This document shows positions 7,171 to 15,642 of a stretch of DNA of 52,092 nucleotides, piece after piece. The DNA is from Candidatus Nealsonbacteria bacterium RIFCSPLOWO2_01_FULL_43_32 (GTDB lineage: Bacteria; Patescibacteriota; Minisyncoccia; Minisyncoccales; MHMH01). The stretch is from assembly GCA_001819335.1 (NCBI GenBank), contig MHMH01000015.1, positions 1 through 52,092 of the forward strand, written 5' to 3'. Below the pieces are notes generated by a model. The model saw nothing but the letters and a program-made list of their open reading frames with translations, did no database searches and was not told the DNA's origin. Numbering within the stretch: the first letter of the stretch is position 1; the number at the start of each line of letters is the position of its first letter. The position numbers and the translations under genes are program-made.

Positions 7171-8667
7171 ATGCAAAAAACAATTTTAATCGGCGGGGCG
7201 GCCGGGCTGGGGTCAGCGGTCACCTCACATTTCATCGGCAAGGTCTTTTGTAGCTTGGGTTACCATGTTTTCAATTACAGGGATTACCCCTCCTTAATCA
7301 GGGGAGGGCATAATTTTAATGTGCTCAAGATTTCTGATAAGCCGGTTTATTCCCACGAACACCATTACGATTTTATTCTGGCTTTAGACCAAAAAACCAT
7401 TGCTCTTCATAAAAAAGATTTAAAAAAAGGAGGCCTCATTTTGAAAGCCAAAGAAATGGAGCCGAAAATTTTAGCCAACAATGTTTTAATCGGCATATTT
7501 TTTAAACATTTTGGCATAGACCGGGAGATTGTTTTAAAAGCGGCGGAAAAACTATTCGGCCAGAACGATTCCATCAAGAAAGCCATTGAAGAAGGTTACG
7601 GCTCAACCCAAACAAAAGAAAAATTGAAAGTGGCCGGCCAAGGAAAATATTTTATTTCCGGCAACGAGGGAGTGGCTATTGGGTCAATAGCCGCCGGCAT
7701 GGATTTACACTTAGCTTATCCTATGACGCCAGCCAGCCCTGTTTTGCATTTTTTAGCCAAAAGGCAACTGGAAAACAATATCTTGGTTTTTCAGCCGGAA
7801 AACGAAATTGCGGTAGCTAATATGGCCCTGGGAGCTTCATTCAGAGGCGCCAAAGTAATGGTGGGGACTTCCGGGGGCGGCTTTGCTTTGATGACAGAAG
7901 CCCTAAGTTTGGCCGGCATGGCGGAATTGCCCCTGGTAATTTATCTGGCCCAAAGAACTGCTCCTTCCACTGGCGTTCCCACCCATACCGCTCAGAGCGA
8001 TTTAAAGTTTGCGCTCAACGCCGGTCATGGCGAGTTTGCCAAAATCGTCGTAGCTCCCGGCGACGCCCAAGAAGCCATCACTAGGACGGAGGAAGCTTTT
8101 TACTTGGCCTGTAAATACAGGATTCCTGCCATTGTTCTGGGAGATAAGCATTTGGGAGAGAGCGATTACGCTTTTGACCAGCTGAAAAAATTTCAATTCA
8201 GCGGTGTTTCGTATCCCGTAGATAGAGCAAATAGTTATGAGCACAATGAGTTGGGTTTTACCGTAGAAGATGCGCCGAGCGTAGCCTGGGGGCACGAAAA
8301 AAGATTAAAGAAAATATCGCTGCTGGAAAAAGCGATTTTAAAACTTAACCCCATTTCTCTTTACGGTCAAGGTAAAAATTTAATCGTCAGCCACGGTTCC
8401 ACCAAAGGGGCAATCTTAGATGCTCTGCCCCAACTCCCCGGCTTTAAGTTTTTACAGGTTTCTTATTTAAAGCCGTTTCCCGCAGCATTGGTTGCCCGAG
8501 GAATTAAAAAAGCCAGCAAAGTGATTTTGGTGGAGAATTCAGCCACCGGTGCCCTGGCCGATGTGGTCGCCGAGCAAACAGGCTTGATGATAAAAAATAA
8601 AATTTTAAAATATGACGGCAGGCCTTTTGTGCCCGCAGACATAATTAAAAGAGTAAAACAGAAATAA
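7171..8667 (+). CDS. korA: 2-oxoacid:ferredoxin oxidoreductase, fused gamma-alpha subunit
   Basis: Part of a thiamine-diphosphate enzyme that oxidises a 2-oxo acid to acyl-CoA and CO2 and reduces ferredoxin. Residues 1-170 are the gamma domain (ILIGGAAGLGSAVTS, YPSLIRGGHN), and about 175-498 are the alpha (pyrimidine-binding) domain, with the conserved stretch YPMTPASP and QPENEIAVANMALGAS. Such gamma-alpha fusions are usual in KorA-type enzymes. Whether the substrate is 2-oxoglutarate, pyruvate or another 2-oxo acid cannot be told from sequence alone, so the symbol is indicative. GGAGTG precedes the start, 4 bases after glmS, and the beta subunit follows without a gap. No ferredoxin gene is nearby. 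Confidence 0.9.
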   Translation: MQKTILIGGAAGLGSAVTSHFIGKVFCSLGYHVFNYRDYPSLIRGGHNFNVLKISDKPVYSHEHHYDFILALDQKTIALHKKDLKKGGLILKAKEMEPKILANNVLIGIFFKHFGIDREIVLKAAEKLFGQNDSIKKAIEEGYGSTQTKEKLKVAGQGKYFISGNEGVAIGSIAAGMDLHLAYPMTPASPVLHFLAKRQLENNILVFQPENEIAVANMALGASFRGAKVMVGTSGGGFALMTEALSLAGMAELPLVIYLAQRTAPSTGVPTHTAQSDLKFALNAGHGEFAKIVVAPGDAQEAITRTEEAFYLACKYRIPAIVLGDKHLGESDYAFDQLKKFQFSGVSYPVDRANSYEHNELGFTVEDAPSVAWGHEKRLKKISLLEKAILKLNPISLYGQGKNLIVSHGSTKGAILDALPQLPGFKFLQVSYLKPFPAALVARGIKKASKVILVENSATGALADVVAEQTGLMIKNKILKYDGRPFVPADIIKRVKQK

Positions 8668-9525
8668 ATGAAGCCAGAAGATTTATCAACCAAAGAAATA
8701 AATACCTGGTGTCCCGGCTGTCCCAATTTCGGCATTTTGCAGGCCGTCAAAGAGGCTGTTGCCGAGCTGGCTATAGCCAGTAATACGGCCATCGTGACCG
8801 GCATCGGCTGCCATGCCAAAATTTACGATTATCTGAATTTAAAAGCTTTTTACGGAATCCACGGCCGAGTTTTACCGATAGCTTTCGGAACTAAATTGGG
8901 TGATCCCCAAATGACGGTGATTGGTTTTGGCGGAGACGGCGATACTTATGCTGAGGGCATGGAGCATTTTATCCATCACTGCAGGTACAATGCCGATTTA
9001 ACAATGCTGGTCCACAACAACCAGGTTTTTTCTTTGACCACCGGCCAATTTACCCCCACCACGGAAAAAGGATTTAAAGACGGCTCCAGCCCCCTGGGCT
9101 TAGGAGAAAAACCGTTCAATCCCCTTGTTTTGGCTTTGGCAGCGGGCGCCACTTTTGTAGCCAGAGGCTACGCCTTAAACGTTCCGCACCTGAAGGAATT
9201 AATTAAAAAAGCCATTTTACATAAAGGTTTTTCTTTTATTGATATTCTTCAGCCCTGCATTGTCTATCATAAACATTCACTGCCTTATCTCAATAAGAAT
9301 GTTTACCAAATTGAAAAAACGCACGATCTTGGAAATTTAAACCAGGCGCTGGCCAAAGCCCGAGAGTGGGATTATTCTTACGAAAAAGATAGCAAGGTGC
9401 CCATCGGCGTTTTTTACCAAAAACAGCGCCCGACTTTTGAATCCCAATGGCCGCAGTTGAAAAAACCCTGGCATATCGTTGGGAGAAAGCCGGATTGGGC
9501 CAAAATAATCAAAGAATTTAAATAA
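8668..9525 (+). CDS. korB: 2-oxoacid:ferredoxin oxidoreductase, beta (TPP-binding) subunit
   Basis: Catalytic partner of the gene directly upstream. CPGC at 15-18 with a further Cys in GIGCHA binds the iron-sulfur cluster. GDGDTYAEG near 90 and NNQVFSLTTGQ about 30 residues later form the thiamine diphosphate/Mg site. 285 residues, the normal size for a stand-alone beta subunit. The ATG directly follows the TAA of the alpha gene, so the pair is translated together. With the oxygen-sensitive nrdD-nrdG at 28.6 kb it points to an anaerobic life style. Confidence 0.93.
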   Translation: MKPEDLSTKEINTWCPGCPNFGILQAVKEAVAELAIASNTAIVTGIGCHAKIYDYLNLKAFYGIHGRVLPIAFGTKLGDPQMTVIGFGGDGDTYAEGMEHFIHHCRYNADLTMLVHNNQVFSLTTGQFTPTTEKGFKDGSSPLGLGEKPFNPLVLALAAGATFVARGYALNVPHLKELIKKAILHKGFSFIDILQPCIVYHKHSLPYLNKNVYQIEKTHDLGNLNQALAKAREWDYSYEKDSKVPIGVFYQKQRPTFESQWPQLKKPWHIVGRKPDWAKIIKEFK

Positions 9526-10485
9526 ATGCCCAAAATAAAATATTATAAAATTGCGTGTCTGGGCGGAGGCAATGCCATGCCTCAAGCGGTTTTATCGGGC
9601 CTGAAGAAGTATCCCGTAAAATTATCAGCCATTTCTTCTATGCTGGATTCGGGGGGTTCGGCTGGTAAATTAAGAAAAAGTTTCCAAACTGGCGTTTCTT
9701 TCGGAGATATCAGAAGAGCCATCCTGGCCCTGTCTGAAGCGCCTCAGGCAGTTAAAGCAAGTTTTTCCCAGCGCGATTCAATGGGCCACGTGCTCGCTAA
9801 TGTTTTTTGTACAGCTGTGACTGTGGCCACGGGCAGCCCCGAAACCGCCATCGCTAAACTTAAAGCTCGCTTGGCTTTTCCTGCCCGCCATCAGGCTCTG
9901 CCCGCTACTTTGAGCGACGTCGAGCTCTGCGCCGAATTGAAGAGCGGAGAGGTCATCAATACCGAAACCAAAATAGACGTTCCCGAAGCGAGAAAAAGGC
10001 CACCCATCAAACGAGTCTATCTGTCCGCTCAAGCTACGGCTTATCCTCCGGCCCTGTCAGCCATTAAAAATACGGATTTAATCGTTATCGGTCCCGGTGA
10101 TTTATATTCTTCGTTAGCCCAAATTTTATTAGTCCAGGGCATGGCTCAAGCCATCAGAGCAAGCAGAGCCAAGAAAGTTTATGTCGCCAATGCCATGACC
10201 AAGCACGGCGAAACGAATGGCTTCTCGGTGCTGGATTTGGCCAATGAAATAGAAAAATATTTAGGGCAAAAACTGGACTATGTTGTTTATAATAAGGTTT
10301 TGGCCGCTCAAGATAGGATTGAGGCGACCAAAAAAGGAAATCCTAACCTGGTCGCTGCGGTCAGGGTTGACGAAAACTTGCCGAGCGAGAAATTTATCGG
10401 CGAGAATCTTTTGCCTGACTCCGGGTTGGTGATATACGACCCGCAAAAATTAGCCCAAATTTTATTAAACCTATGCAAGCGATAA
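9526..10485 (+). CDS. CofD/YvcK-family protein (gluconeogenesis factor-like)
   Basis: The family covers 2-phospho-lactate transferase CofD (F420 synthesis) and YvcK/YbhK, which binds UDP-sugars and affects cell-wall carbon flow. No F420 genes are visible and the neighbours are cell-wall sugar genes, so the YvcK role is favoured. Visible signs: the N-terminal glycine loop LGGGNA (12-17; usually GGGTG), SMLDSGGSAGKLR, GDIRRAILALS, and IVIGPGDLYSSL with NAMTKHGETNGF. 319 residues, normal. It starts directly after korB and overlaps the next gene by 13 bases. Confidence 0.85.
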   Translation: MPKIKYYKIACLGGGNAMPQAVLSGLKKYPVKLSAISSMLDSGGSAGKLRKSFQTGVSFGDIRRAILALSEAPQAVKASFSQRDSMGHVLANVFCTAVTVATGSPETAIAKLKARLAFPARHQALPATLSDVELCAELKSGEVINTETKIDVPEARKRPPIKRVYLSAQATAYPPALSAIKNTDLIVIGPGDLYSSLAQILLVQGMAQAIRASRAKKVYVANAMTKHGETNGFSVLDLANEIEKYLGQKLDYVVYNKVLAAQDRIEATKKGNPNLVAAVRVDENLPSEKFIGENLLPDSGLVIYDPQKLAQILLNLCKR

Positions 10486-11660
10486 TTTTAGCGGCCGGGG
10501 AGTCGTCTCGTTTCTGGCCGCTTAACCACGGGCATAAATCCCAGATTAAATTATTGGGCAGGCCTTTGATTTTTTGGACGATCAAAGCGCTGGCCGAAAA
10601 CGGCGTTAAAGATATCGCCCTCATCATCAGCCCCTCCAACACCACCTTAAAAGAAGATTTAAAAACTGTGGCCGGCGATTTAAACGTTAAGCTTTCTTAT
10701 TTTGTCCAAGAAAAGCCCTTGGGAACGGGAAACGCCATATCTCTCGCCAAAAATTTTATCAAAGAGCCGTTTTTTGTTCTTTGGGGGGCAGAGGTTTCAG
10801 CCAAAGAAACCATCGCTGAAATTCTTGAAAAATATCGTTCAGAAAAACCCGCCACTGTCTTAGTTGGCGCTCAAACAAACACTCCCTGGGATTATGGTAT
10901 TCTCAAACTAGAAGGGGAGAGGATTATAGAGATAGTAGAAAATCCCAAATCAGGGCAAGAGCCTTCAAACATTAAAGTGGTTGGGACTTATTTTTTATCT
11001 CCTGATTTTTTTGATGCTTATCAAAAACTGTCCAAACATCACGAAGCCGATTTTGTTGACGCCCTGAACCTTTATTTAAAAGATAAGCCGTCAGAGCTTG
11101 TGCTTTTACCAAAAGACACGCCTTCTTTAAAATATCCCTGGAATCTTTTAGAAATTTCTAAAATCATGCTGGAATCGGAAGATTTTAAAAATTATATTTC
11201 GCCCTCCGCTACTATCGGTGCCAACATGGTCATTAAGGGCAAGGTTTACATCGGCCCTCACTGTCAGATCGGCGACCATAATGTTTTACGGGGGCCTTTA
11301 AACCTGGAGAGCGGCGTTAGAACCGGCGCCTTTTTTGAAATTAAAAATTCGGTGGTCCAGGAGGGCACTCATTTCCACTCCGGCTATGTGGGCGATTCGG
11401 TCATCGGCCGAAACTGCCGCTTTGGCGCCGGATTCATTACGGCTAATCGTCGGCTGGACAGAGGCAGCATTAAATCAGTCGTGAAAGGGAAAAAGACAGA
11501 TACGGGCTTAACTTATTTTGGTACGGTGGTGGGAGATAATACTAGCTTTGGGATTCAGGCCAGCACCATGCCCGGCGTTTTAATCGGTTTTGATGTGAAT
11601 GTTTGGCCGGGCCTGGTAGTCTTTAAAAACATCAAAGATAGTGAAAATTTTAAAAATTAA
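10473..11660 (+). CDS. bifunctional-type sugar-1-phosphate nucleotidyltransferase with left-handed beta-helix
   Basis: An N-terminal nucleotidyltransferase (LAAGESSRFWPL at 6-17, then a GTGNA-like LGTGNAISLA) is followed by a C-terminal hexapeptide-repeat domain from about residue 235 (repeats around IGANMVIKG, IGPHCQIGDHN, VIGRNCRFGAGF). This is the GlmU layout, and GlmS is nearby, so UDP-GlcNAc synthesis is plausible. The 395 residues are shorter than classical GlmU (about 455), and the arrangement also fits archaeal-type bifunctional sugar-phosphate enzymes. The symbol is left blank because the acceptor sugar is not clear. Confidence 0.85.
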   Translation: MQAIILAAGESSRFWPLNHGHKSQIKLLGRPLIFWTIKALAENGVKDIALIISPSNTTLKEDLKTVAGDLNVKLSYFVQEKPLGTGNAISLAKNFIKEPFFVLWGAEVSAKETIAEILEKYRSEKPATVLVGAQTNTPWDYGILKLEGERIIEIVENPKSGQEPSNIKVVGTYFLSPDFFDAYQKLSKHHEADFVDALNLYLKDKPSELVLLPKDTPSLKYPWNLLEISKIMLESEDFKNYISPSATIGANMVIKGKVYIGPHCQIGDHNVLRGPLNLESGVRTGAFFEIKNSVVQEGTHFHSGYVGDSVIGRNCRFGAGFITANRRLDRGSIKSVVKGKKTDTGLTYFGTVVGDNTSFGIQASTMPGVLIGFDVNVWPGLVVFKNIKDSENFKN

Positions 11661-12195
11661 AAAATCTTTAAACGAAGCGATTATCTCAATTAAAAACGGT
11701 CAGGTTTTAATCTGTCCGACCGATACGGTTTATGGGTTGATTTGCGATGCCGGCAACAAAAAAGCGGTTGAGAAAATATATCAAATCAAGCAAAGGCCCA
11801 AAAATAAACTGATGCCTATTTTCGTTAGCGACATTAAAATGGCAAAAAAACTTGCAGAAATAAATAAAAAACAAGAAGGCTTCTTAAAAAAAGTTTGGCC
11901 TGGTACAGTTACCGCCATATTAAAATCAAAAAATGTGAAGGGGACAATTGGCGTTAGAATCCCAAATTATAAATGGTTGCTCGGCTTAGCCGAGCAACTA
12001 AATCAGCCGTTGGCGGAAACTTCAGCCAATATTTCGGGCGAACCAGCTACGACAAAAATCAAAGAAGTTTTAAAATATTTTAAAGGGAGAGAATATCACC
12101 CGGATTTGGCGATTGATGCCGGTAATTTAAAAAAATCCAGGCCGTCCAAAGTCATTGATTTAACCGTATGGCCGCCAAAAATATTAAGGGAATAA
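11641..12195 (+). CDS. tsaC: threonylcarbamoyl-AMP synthase (Sua5/YrdC)
   Basis: Makes threonylcarbamoyl-AMP from Thr, bicarbonate and ATP for the universal t6A37 tRNA modification; TsaD, encoded next, transfers it. 184 residues of YrdC fold with PTDTVYGL, KQRPKNKLMP, WPGTVTAIL and the ending AETSANISG. It starts at GTG 11641 inside the previous gene (20 bases overlap). Residues around LLGLAEQ are coded by a 23-base palindrome (11976-11998) that recurs exactly in mfd. Confidence 0.95.
   Translation: MKILKIKKSLNEAIISIKNGQVLICPTDTVYGLICDAGNKKAVEKIYQIKQRPKNKLMPIFVSDIKMAKKLAEINKKQEGFLKKVWPGTVTAILKSKNVKGTIGVRIPNYKWLLGLAEQLNQPLAETSANISGEPATTKIKEVLKYFKGREYHPDLAIDAGNLKKSRPSKVIDLTVWPPKILRE
11976..11998. 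repeat. 23-bp perfect palindrome inside tsaC (copy 1)
   Basis: Two 11-base arms (GTTGCTCGGCT and AGCCGAGCAAC) flank one central T. The same 23 bases occur at 19681-19703 inside mfd, inverted, and in both genes they encode LLGLAEQ in the same frame. An identical insertion in unrelated genes marks it as a mobile or amplified small palindrome. Confidence 0.9.
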
Positions 12196-13223
12196 AAATT
12201 CTTGGGATAGACACTTCATGCGACGACACAGCCATCAGCGTGATGGAAATTCGAAATTCGAAATTCGAAATTCGAAGCAATGTAGTGTCGTCGCAGGTGA
12301 AATTACATCAAAAATATGGAGGAGTTTATCCTTCTTTGGCCAAGAGAGAGCACCAGAAAAATTTGCCTGTAGTTTTCAGGAAAGCCCTTCGACAAGCTCA
12401 GGGTAAACCTAATGATATTGATTTCATTGGCGTCACCAACGGGCCGGGCTTGGAGCCATGTTTGTGGCAGGGGATAAATTTTGCCAAAGACTTAGCCGAA
12501 AGATTAAAAAAACCAATAGTGCCGGTCAACCATATCGAGGCTCATATTCTTGCCAATCTTATTAATCGACGTCCGCCGTCGATTATGTTTCCGGTAGTGG
12601 CTTTGGTGGTATCGGGCGGGCACACGCAGCTGATTTTGATGAGGGGCATTGGGAAATATAAATTAATCGGCGAGACGAGAGACGATGCGGCGGGCGAATG
12701 TTTTGATAAAACGGCGCGCATTTTGGGTCTTAGCTATCCCGGCGGCCCGGCTATCGCCAAAATCGCTTCACTTGGAAACTTAGTTTCCAAGAAAGAAACT
12801 AAGTTTCCAGTGAGCTTGCCCAGGCCGATGATGCATCAGAAAAACTATGATTTCAGTTTTTCTGGATTAAAAACCGCGGTATTATATAAGGCGAGAGAAC
12901 TAAAAACTATAAACTATAAGCTAAAAACTGAATTATGCGCTGAAATTCAGCAGGCGATTATCGATGTTCTGCTCTACAAAACAATCAAAGCGGCAAAAAA
13001 CTATAAAGCAAGGTCAATTATACTTGGGGGAGGCGTAGCTGCAAATGATGAGTTAAGAAAGCAGTTTAAATTGAAAATTAAAAATTTAAAATTTAAAATT
13101 AATTTTTTCGTACCAGGAAGAATTTATTGCACCGATAATGCCGCTATGGTAGCCATAACAGCTTTTTATCATCGGACACAAAAAGTTAAAAATATCAAGG
13201 CCCAAGCCGACCTGCAAATTTAA
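12168..13223 (+). CDS. tsaD: tRNA N6-adenosine threonylcarbamoyltransferase
   Basis: Transfers the threonylcarbamoyl group to A37 of ANN-decoding tRNAs. A complete ASKHA-fold protein with GIDTSCDDT near the N-terminus, VTNGPGLEPCLWQG, the metal-binding HIEAH (122-126), VVSGGHTQL, DDAAGECFDK and a C-terminal GGGVAAND. It overlaps tsaC by 28 bases. Three low-conservation loops carry repeat-derived sequence: a direct repeat of GAAATTC at 12246-12274 (NSKFEIR), a palindrome at 12385-12403 (RQAQGK) and a 15-bp inverted repeat at 12771-12807. All keep the frame, so the protein is probably functional. Confidence 0.96.
   Translation: MAAKNIKGIKILGIDTSCDDTAISVMEIRNSKFEIRSNVVSSQVKLHQKYGGVYPSLAKREHQKNLPVVFRKALRQAQGKPNDIDFIGVTNGPGLEPCLWQGINFAKDLAERLKKPIVPVNHIEAHILANLINRRPPSIMFPVVALVVSGGHTQLILMRGIGKYKLIGETRDDAAGECFDKTARILGLSYPGGPAIAKIASLGNLVSKKETKFPVSLPRPMMHQKNYDFSFSGLKTAVLYKARELKTINYKLKTELCAEIQQAIIDVLLYKTIKAAKNYKARSIILGGGVAANDELRKQFKLKIKNLKFKINFFVPGRIYCTDNAAMVAITAFYHRTQKVKNIKAQADLQI
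12385..12403. repeat. CCCTTCGAC...GCTCAGGG palindromic element in tsaD
   Basis: CCCTTCGACAAGCTCAGGG is an imperfect palindrome. A close relative, CCCTTCGACTTCGCTCAGGG, lies at 33214-33233 in the glycosyltransferase-like gene. I recall this core as a very common interspersed element of Patescibacteria genomes. In tsaD it encodes RQAQGK in a loop. Confidence 0.75.
12771..12807. repeat. 15-bp inverted repeat in tsaD
   Basis: Positions 12771-12785 are the exact reverse complement of 12793-12807, with a 7-base loop. The element encodes part of SLGNLVSKKETKFPVS, a stretch that looks like an insertion relative to ordinary TsaD. Confidence 0.8.
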
Positions 13224-13714
13224 TGGATTACTTTATTTTTCAACAAATTAATAATCTGGCCGGTCAATGGGCATCTTTAGACGCCCTGGGAATTTTTTTT
13301 GCTCAATATCTTGCATATTTATTAGTTGGTTTAGCTATTTTAATTTTTTGGGGCAAGCGGAGAACAATACTGCAAGCATTTATGGCAGTAGTTTTGGCTC
13401 GTTTTGGCATAGTTGAGCTCATCAGGCTTTTTTGGTTAAGACCGCGGCCGTTTGTTGAAAATAATGTTAGTTTGCTTTTAGAGCATAACGGAGCGTCTTT
13501 TCCGTCCGGACACGCCGCTTTCTTTTTTGCTCTGTCATTTATTGTCTATCAATATAATAAAAAAGCCGGCATTGGTTTTTTCGTGGCCAGTTTTTTTATT
13601 TCAATCGCTAGGGTCTTTGTCGGCATCCATTGGCCCTCGGATATTTTAGCCGGAGCCTTAGTCGGTATCTTTTCCGGTTGGTTAGCTATGAGAATTTGGT
13701 GGGCGAAGAGATAA
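13223..13714 (+). CDS. PAP2-family phosphatase (undecaprenyl-diphosphatase-like)
   Basis: A 163-residue integral membrane phosphatase with the three PAP2 motifs in order: LRPRPF, FPSGHAAF (catalytic His) and ARVFVGIHWPSD. About five hydrophobic segments surround them. In bacteria such proteins (BcrC, PgpB) recycle undecaprenyl diphosphate or dephosphorylate lipid phosphates, which fits the cell-wall precursor genes upstream, but the substrate is not decided by sequence. The start shares one base with the tsaD stop. A weak hairpin (13705-13722) follows. Confidence 0.9.
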   Translation: MDYFIFQQINNLAGQWASLDALGIFFAQYLAYLLVGLAILIFWGKRRTILQAFMAVVLARFGIVELIRLFWLRPRPFVENNVSLLLEHNGASFPSGHAAFFFALSFIVYQYNKKAGIGFFVASFFISIARVFVGIHWPSDILAGALVGIFSGWLAMRIWWAKR

Positions 13715-13759
13715 ATCTCTTCTTTACAACTTCACAAATTAGCCGTAATTTGTTCGTTG

Positions 13760-13842
13760 TGGGCGAGGTGGGAGTCGAACCCACATGAGCTTGCGCTCAT
13801 AAGTTTTTGAAACTTACGTGTAAACCATTCCACCACTCGCCC
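13760..13842 (-). tRNA. tRNA-Leu (anticodon CAA)
   Basis: A class II tRNA. The 7-bp acceptor GGGCGAG/CTCGCCC, D arm, anticodon stem TAAGT/ACTTA with loop TTCAAAA (anticodon CAA), the long variable arm TGAGC-GCAA-GCTCA and the T arm GTGGGTTCGACTCCCAC all fold. The discriminator base is A, as required for tRNA-Leu. CCA is not encoded. It reads UUG codons and stands alone on the minus strand between a PAP2 gene and parA. Confidence 0.97.
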
Positions 13843-13918
13843 AACCTTAAAACTACCTAAAAATCTATCATTTTTTTCTTCATTTGTCAATTTAAAAATT
13901 TCATGATAAAATAATTTA

Positions 13919-14743
13919 ATGGCGCGGATTATCTGTGTAATAAATAATAAGGGCGGAACCGGTAAAACAACAACGGCTGTTAATCTTCCTGTTTTTTTGG
14001 CTGCTATGGGTAAAAAAGTTTTGCTGGTAGACCTTGACCACCAGGCCAATGCTACCTATTCCTTGGGTATCAGCCCCCGCAATCTGCCGCTTTCTGTTTA
14101 TCACGCTTTAGCAGGCCAGGTCAGCCCGTCAGCCATTATCCGTAAAAGTTCTTTTTTTAACTATGAGATTATGCCGGCTTCGCCGGATTTGGCCGGCTCT
14201 ACCGTGGAGCTGGTCAGCGCTGACAACCGGGAATTTAAACTGCGTCAGCTCTTGGAAAAAATTCAGGAGCCCTATGATTTCATTATCATTGACTCGCCGC
14301 CCAGCCTGGGACTTTTGACCATTAACGCTCTCTGCGCTTCAAATGAAGTTTTAATCCCGGTTCAGTGCGAGTACTTGGCCCTGGAGGGACTGGGGCAATT
14401 ACTGGATACGATTAATTTGGTGAAAGAAAATCTGGGAAGAGAATTAAAAATTACCGGCGCTCTTTTAACCATGTATAACAGAAATAACAAGCTGTCTCGC
14501 GAAGTGGCCAAGGAAGTCAGGAGGAATTTCCCCGGCTATGTTTTTGATACGGTTATTCCAAGACAAGTATCTTTGGCCGAAGCGCCCAAATTCGGTAAAA
14601 CTATTTTGCAGTATGCCCCCACTTCCTTAGCCGCCCAGGCCTACCGGGAGCTGGCTCAAGAAATAATAAATAGAAATCCGAATGATACGAATATATATCC
14701 GAATGCTCCGAATAATTCGCAGAATTCGGATAGCCATTCGTAG
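13919..14743 (+). CDS. parA: chromosome-partitioning ATPase ParA/Soj
   Basis: A deviant-Walker ATPase that moves chromosomes or plasmids with ParB. It has KGGTGKTT (11-18), LLVDLDHQANAT (Walker A') and IIIDSPPSLG (Walker B). The final 20 residues (NPNDTNIYPN onward) are low-complexity and come from a run of NATTCG-like repeats that continues to the parB start, so the protein end is probably a repeat-driven extension. parB follows after 20 bases. No canonical parS site was seen nearby. Confidence 0.95.
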   Translation: MARIICVINNKGGTGKTTTAVNLPVFLAAMGKKVLLVDLDHQANATYSLGISPRNLPLSVYHALAGQVSPSAIIRKSSFFNYEIMPASPDLAGSTVELVSADNREFKLRQLLEKIQEPYDFIIIDSPPSLGLLTINALCASNEVLIPVQCEYLALEGLGQLLDTINLVKENLGRELKITGALLTMYNRNNKLSREVAKEVRRNFPGYVFDTVIPRQVSLAEAPKFGKTILQYAPTSLAAQAYRELAQEIINRNPNDTNIYPNAPNNSQNSDSHS

Positions 14744-14757
14744 AATTCGCATTATAT
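14685..14757. repeat. ATTCG/CGAAT simple repeats at the parA-parB junction
   Basis: CGAAT and ATTCG words recur about ten times in 70 bases, in both orientations, spanning the end of parA and the gap before parB. Similar runs occur at 24768-24822 (between rpsU and yqeY) and in tsaD at 12246-12274. Confidence 0.7.
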
Positions 14758-14763
14758 ATTTTT

Positions 14764-15642
14764 ATGAAACAAACTTTTGGCAAAGGATTGGAATCTCTTA
14801 TCCCTAAGAAAACCGATAAAACTCCCAAAACTTTTGAAGTTAAGCAGGAGCCGATTTTTTATATTGAAATTGAAAGAATCAAATCCAATCCCTATCAGCC
14901 CAGAAAAAACTTTGACCATGAGGGCTTGCAGTCTCTGGCCGATTCTATCAAGGAACACGGCGTTTTGCAGCCCATTCTAGTGAGCAGGATTGAAAACGCC
15001 TCGGGCGCGGGCGTGGAGTATCAGTTGGTGGCCGGAGAAAGAAGGCTCTTGGCCTCAAAAATGGTGGGCTTAACCCAGATTCCGGTCATAATCAGGGAGC
15101 CGACCGAGAAAGAAAAACTGGCGGTTTCTCTGGTTGAAAACGTCCAAAGATTGAATTTAAATGCCCTGGAAAAAGCCGAGGCCTACCAGAGAATGCAGGC
15201 CGAGTTTAATTTTTTGCAAAAAGACATTGCCAAATTAGTGGGCGGCAGCCGGGAAGCAGTGGCTAATACTTTAAGACTGCTTGATTTGCCCGAAGAAATC
15301 AAAAGCGCCCTGCGGGACAGCCGCATCACCGAGGGCCATGCCCGGGCCATGCTGGCGGTCAGCGACGTGGCAAAACAAAAAGCCCTGCTGGCCCGCACCG
15401 TCAGAGACGGACTGAATGTCAGAGAGGTGGAGAACTGGGCTCAAAGATTAAGCGTTTGGCAGCCAATCAAAAAGCAGGTTTCAGCCGCTTCAGCAGAAGT
15501 CAAAGCGCTGGAAGAAAAAATCAGGCAGGCCCTGGGCCTCAAAAATCTTAAATTGAGAATTGAAGCCGGCCGGCCCAAGCTCACGGTTTTCTTTAACTCC
15601 AAGAAAGAAATAGAGGCTCTGTTCAAAAAGTTCAGTCTTTAG
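14764..15642 (+). CDS. parB: chromosome-partitioning protein ParB/Spo0J
   Basis: Binds parS and forms the partition complex on which ParA acts; modern ParBs are CTP-dependent clamps. 292 residues with the N-terminal NPYQPRKNFD box (near 45), the CTPase region including LVAGERRLLASK (near 92), a central helix-turn-helix (KDIAKLVGGSREAVANTLRLL) and a C-terminal dimerisation part. It ends convergently with relA, sharing 4 bases, so there is no space for a terminator between them. Confidence 0.95.
   Translation: MKQTFGKGLESLIPKKTDKTPKTFEVKQEPIFYIEIERIKSNPYQPRKNFDHEGLQSLADSIKEHGVLQPILVSRIENASGAGVEYQLVAGERRLLASKMVGLTQIPVIIREPTEKEKLAVSLVENVQRLNLNALEKAEAYQRMQAEFNFLQKDIAKLVGGSREAVANTLRLLDLPEEIKSALRDSRITEGHARAMLAVSDVAKQKALLARTVRDGLNVREVENWAQRLSVWQPIKKQVSAASAEVKALEEKIRQALGLKNLKLRIEAGRPKLTVFFNSKKEIEALFKKFSL

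Noticed and set aside
13732-14104. Minus-strand open frames around the tRNA and the parA start
   Set aside because: They run through the tRNA gene and antisense to parA and show no protein-family features.
13715-14763. parS site or origin near parA-parB
   Set aside because: No match to the 16-base parS consensus was seen and no DnaA-box cluster exists.
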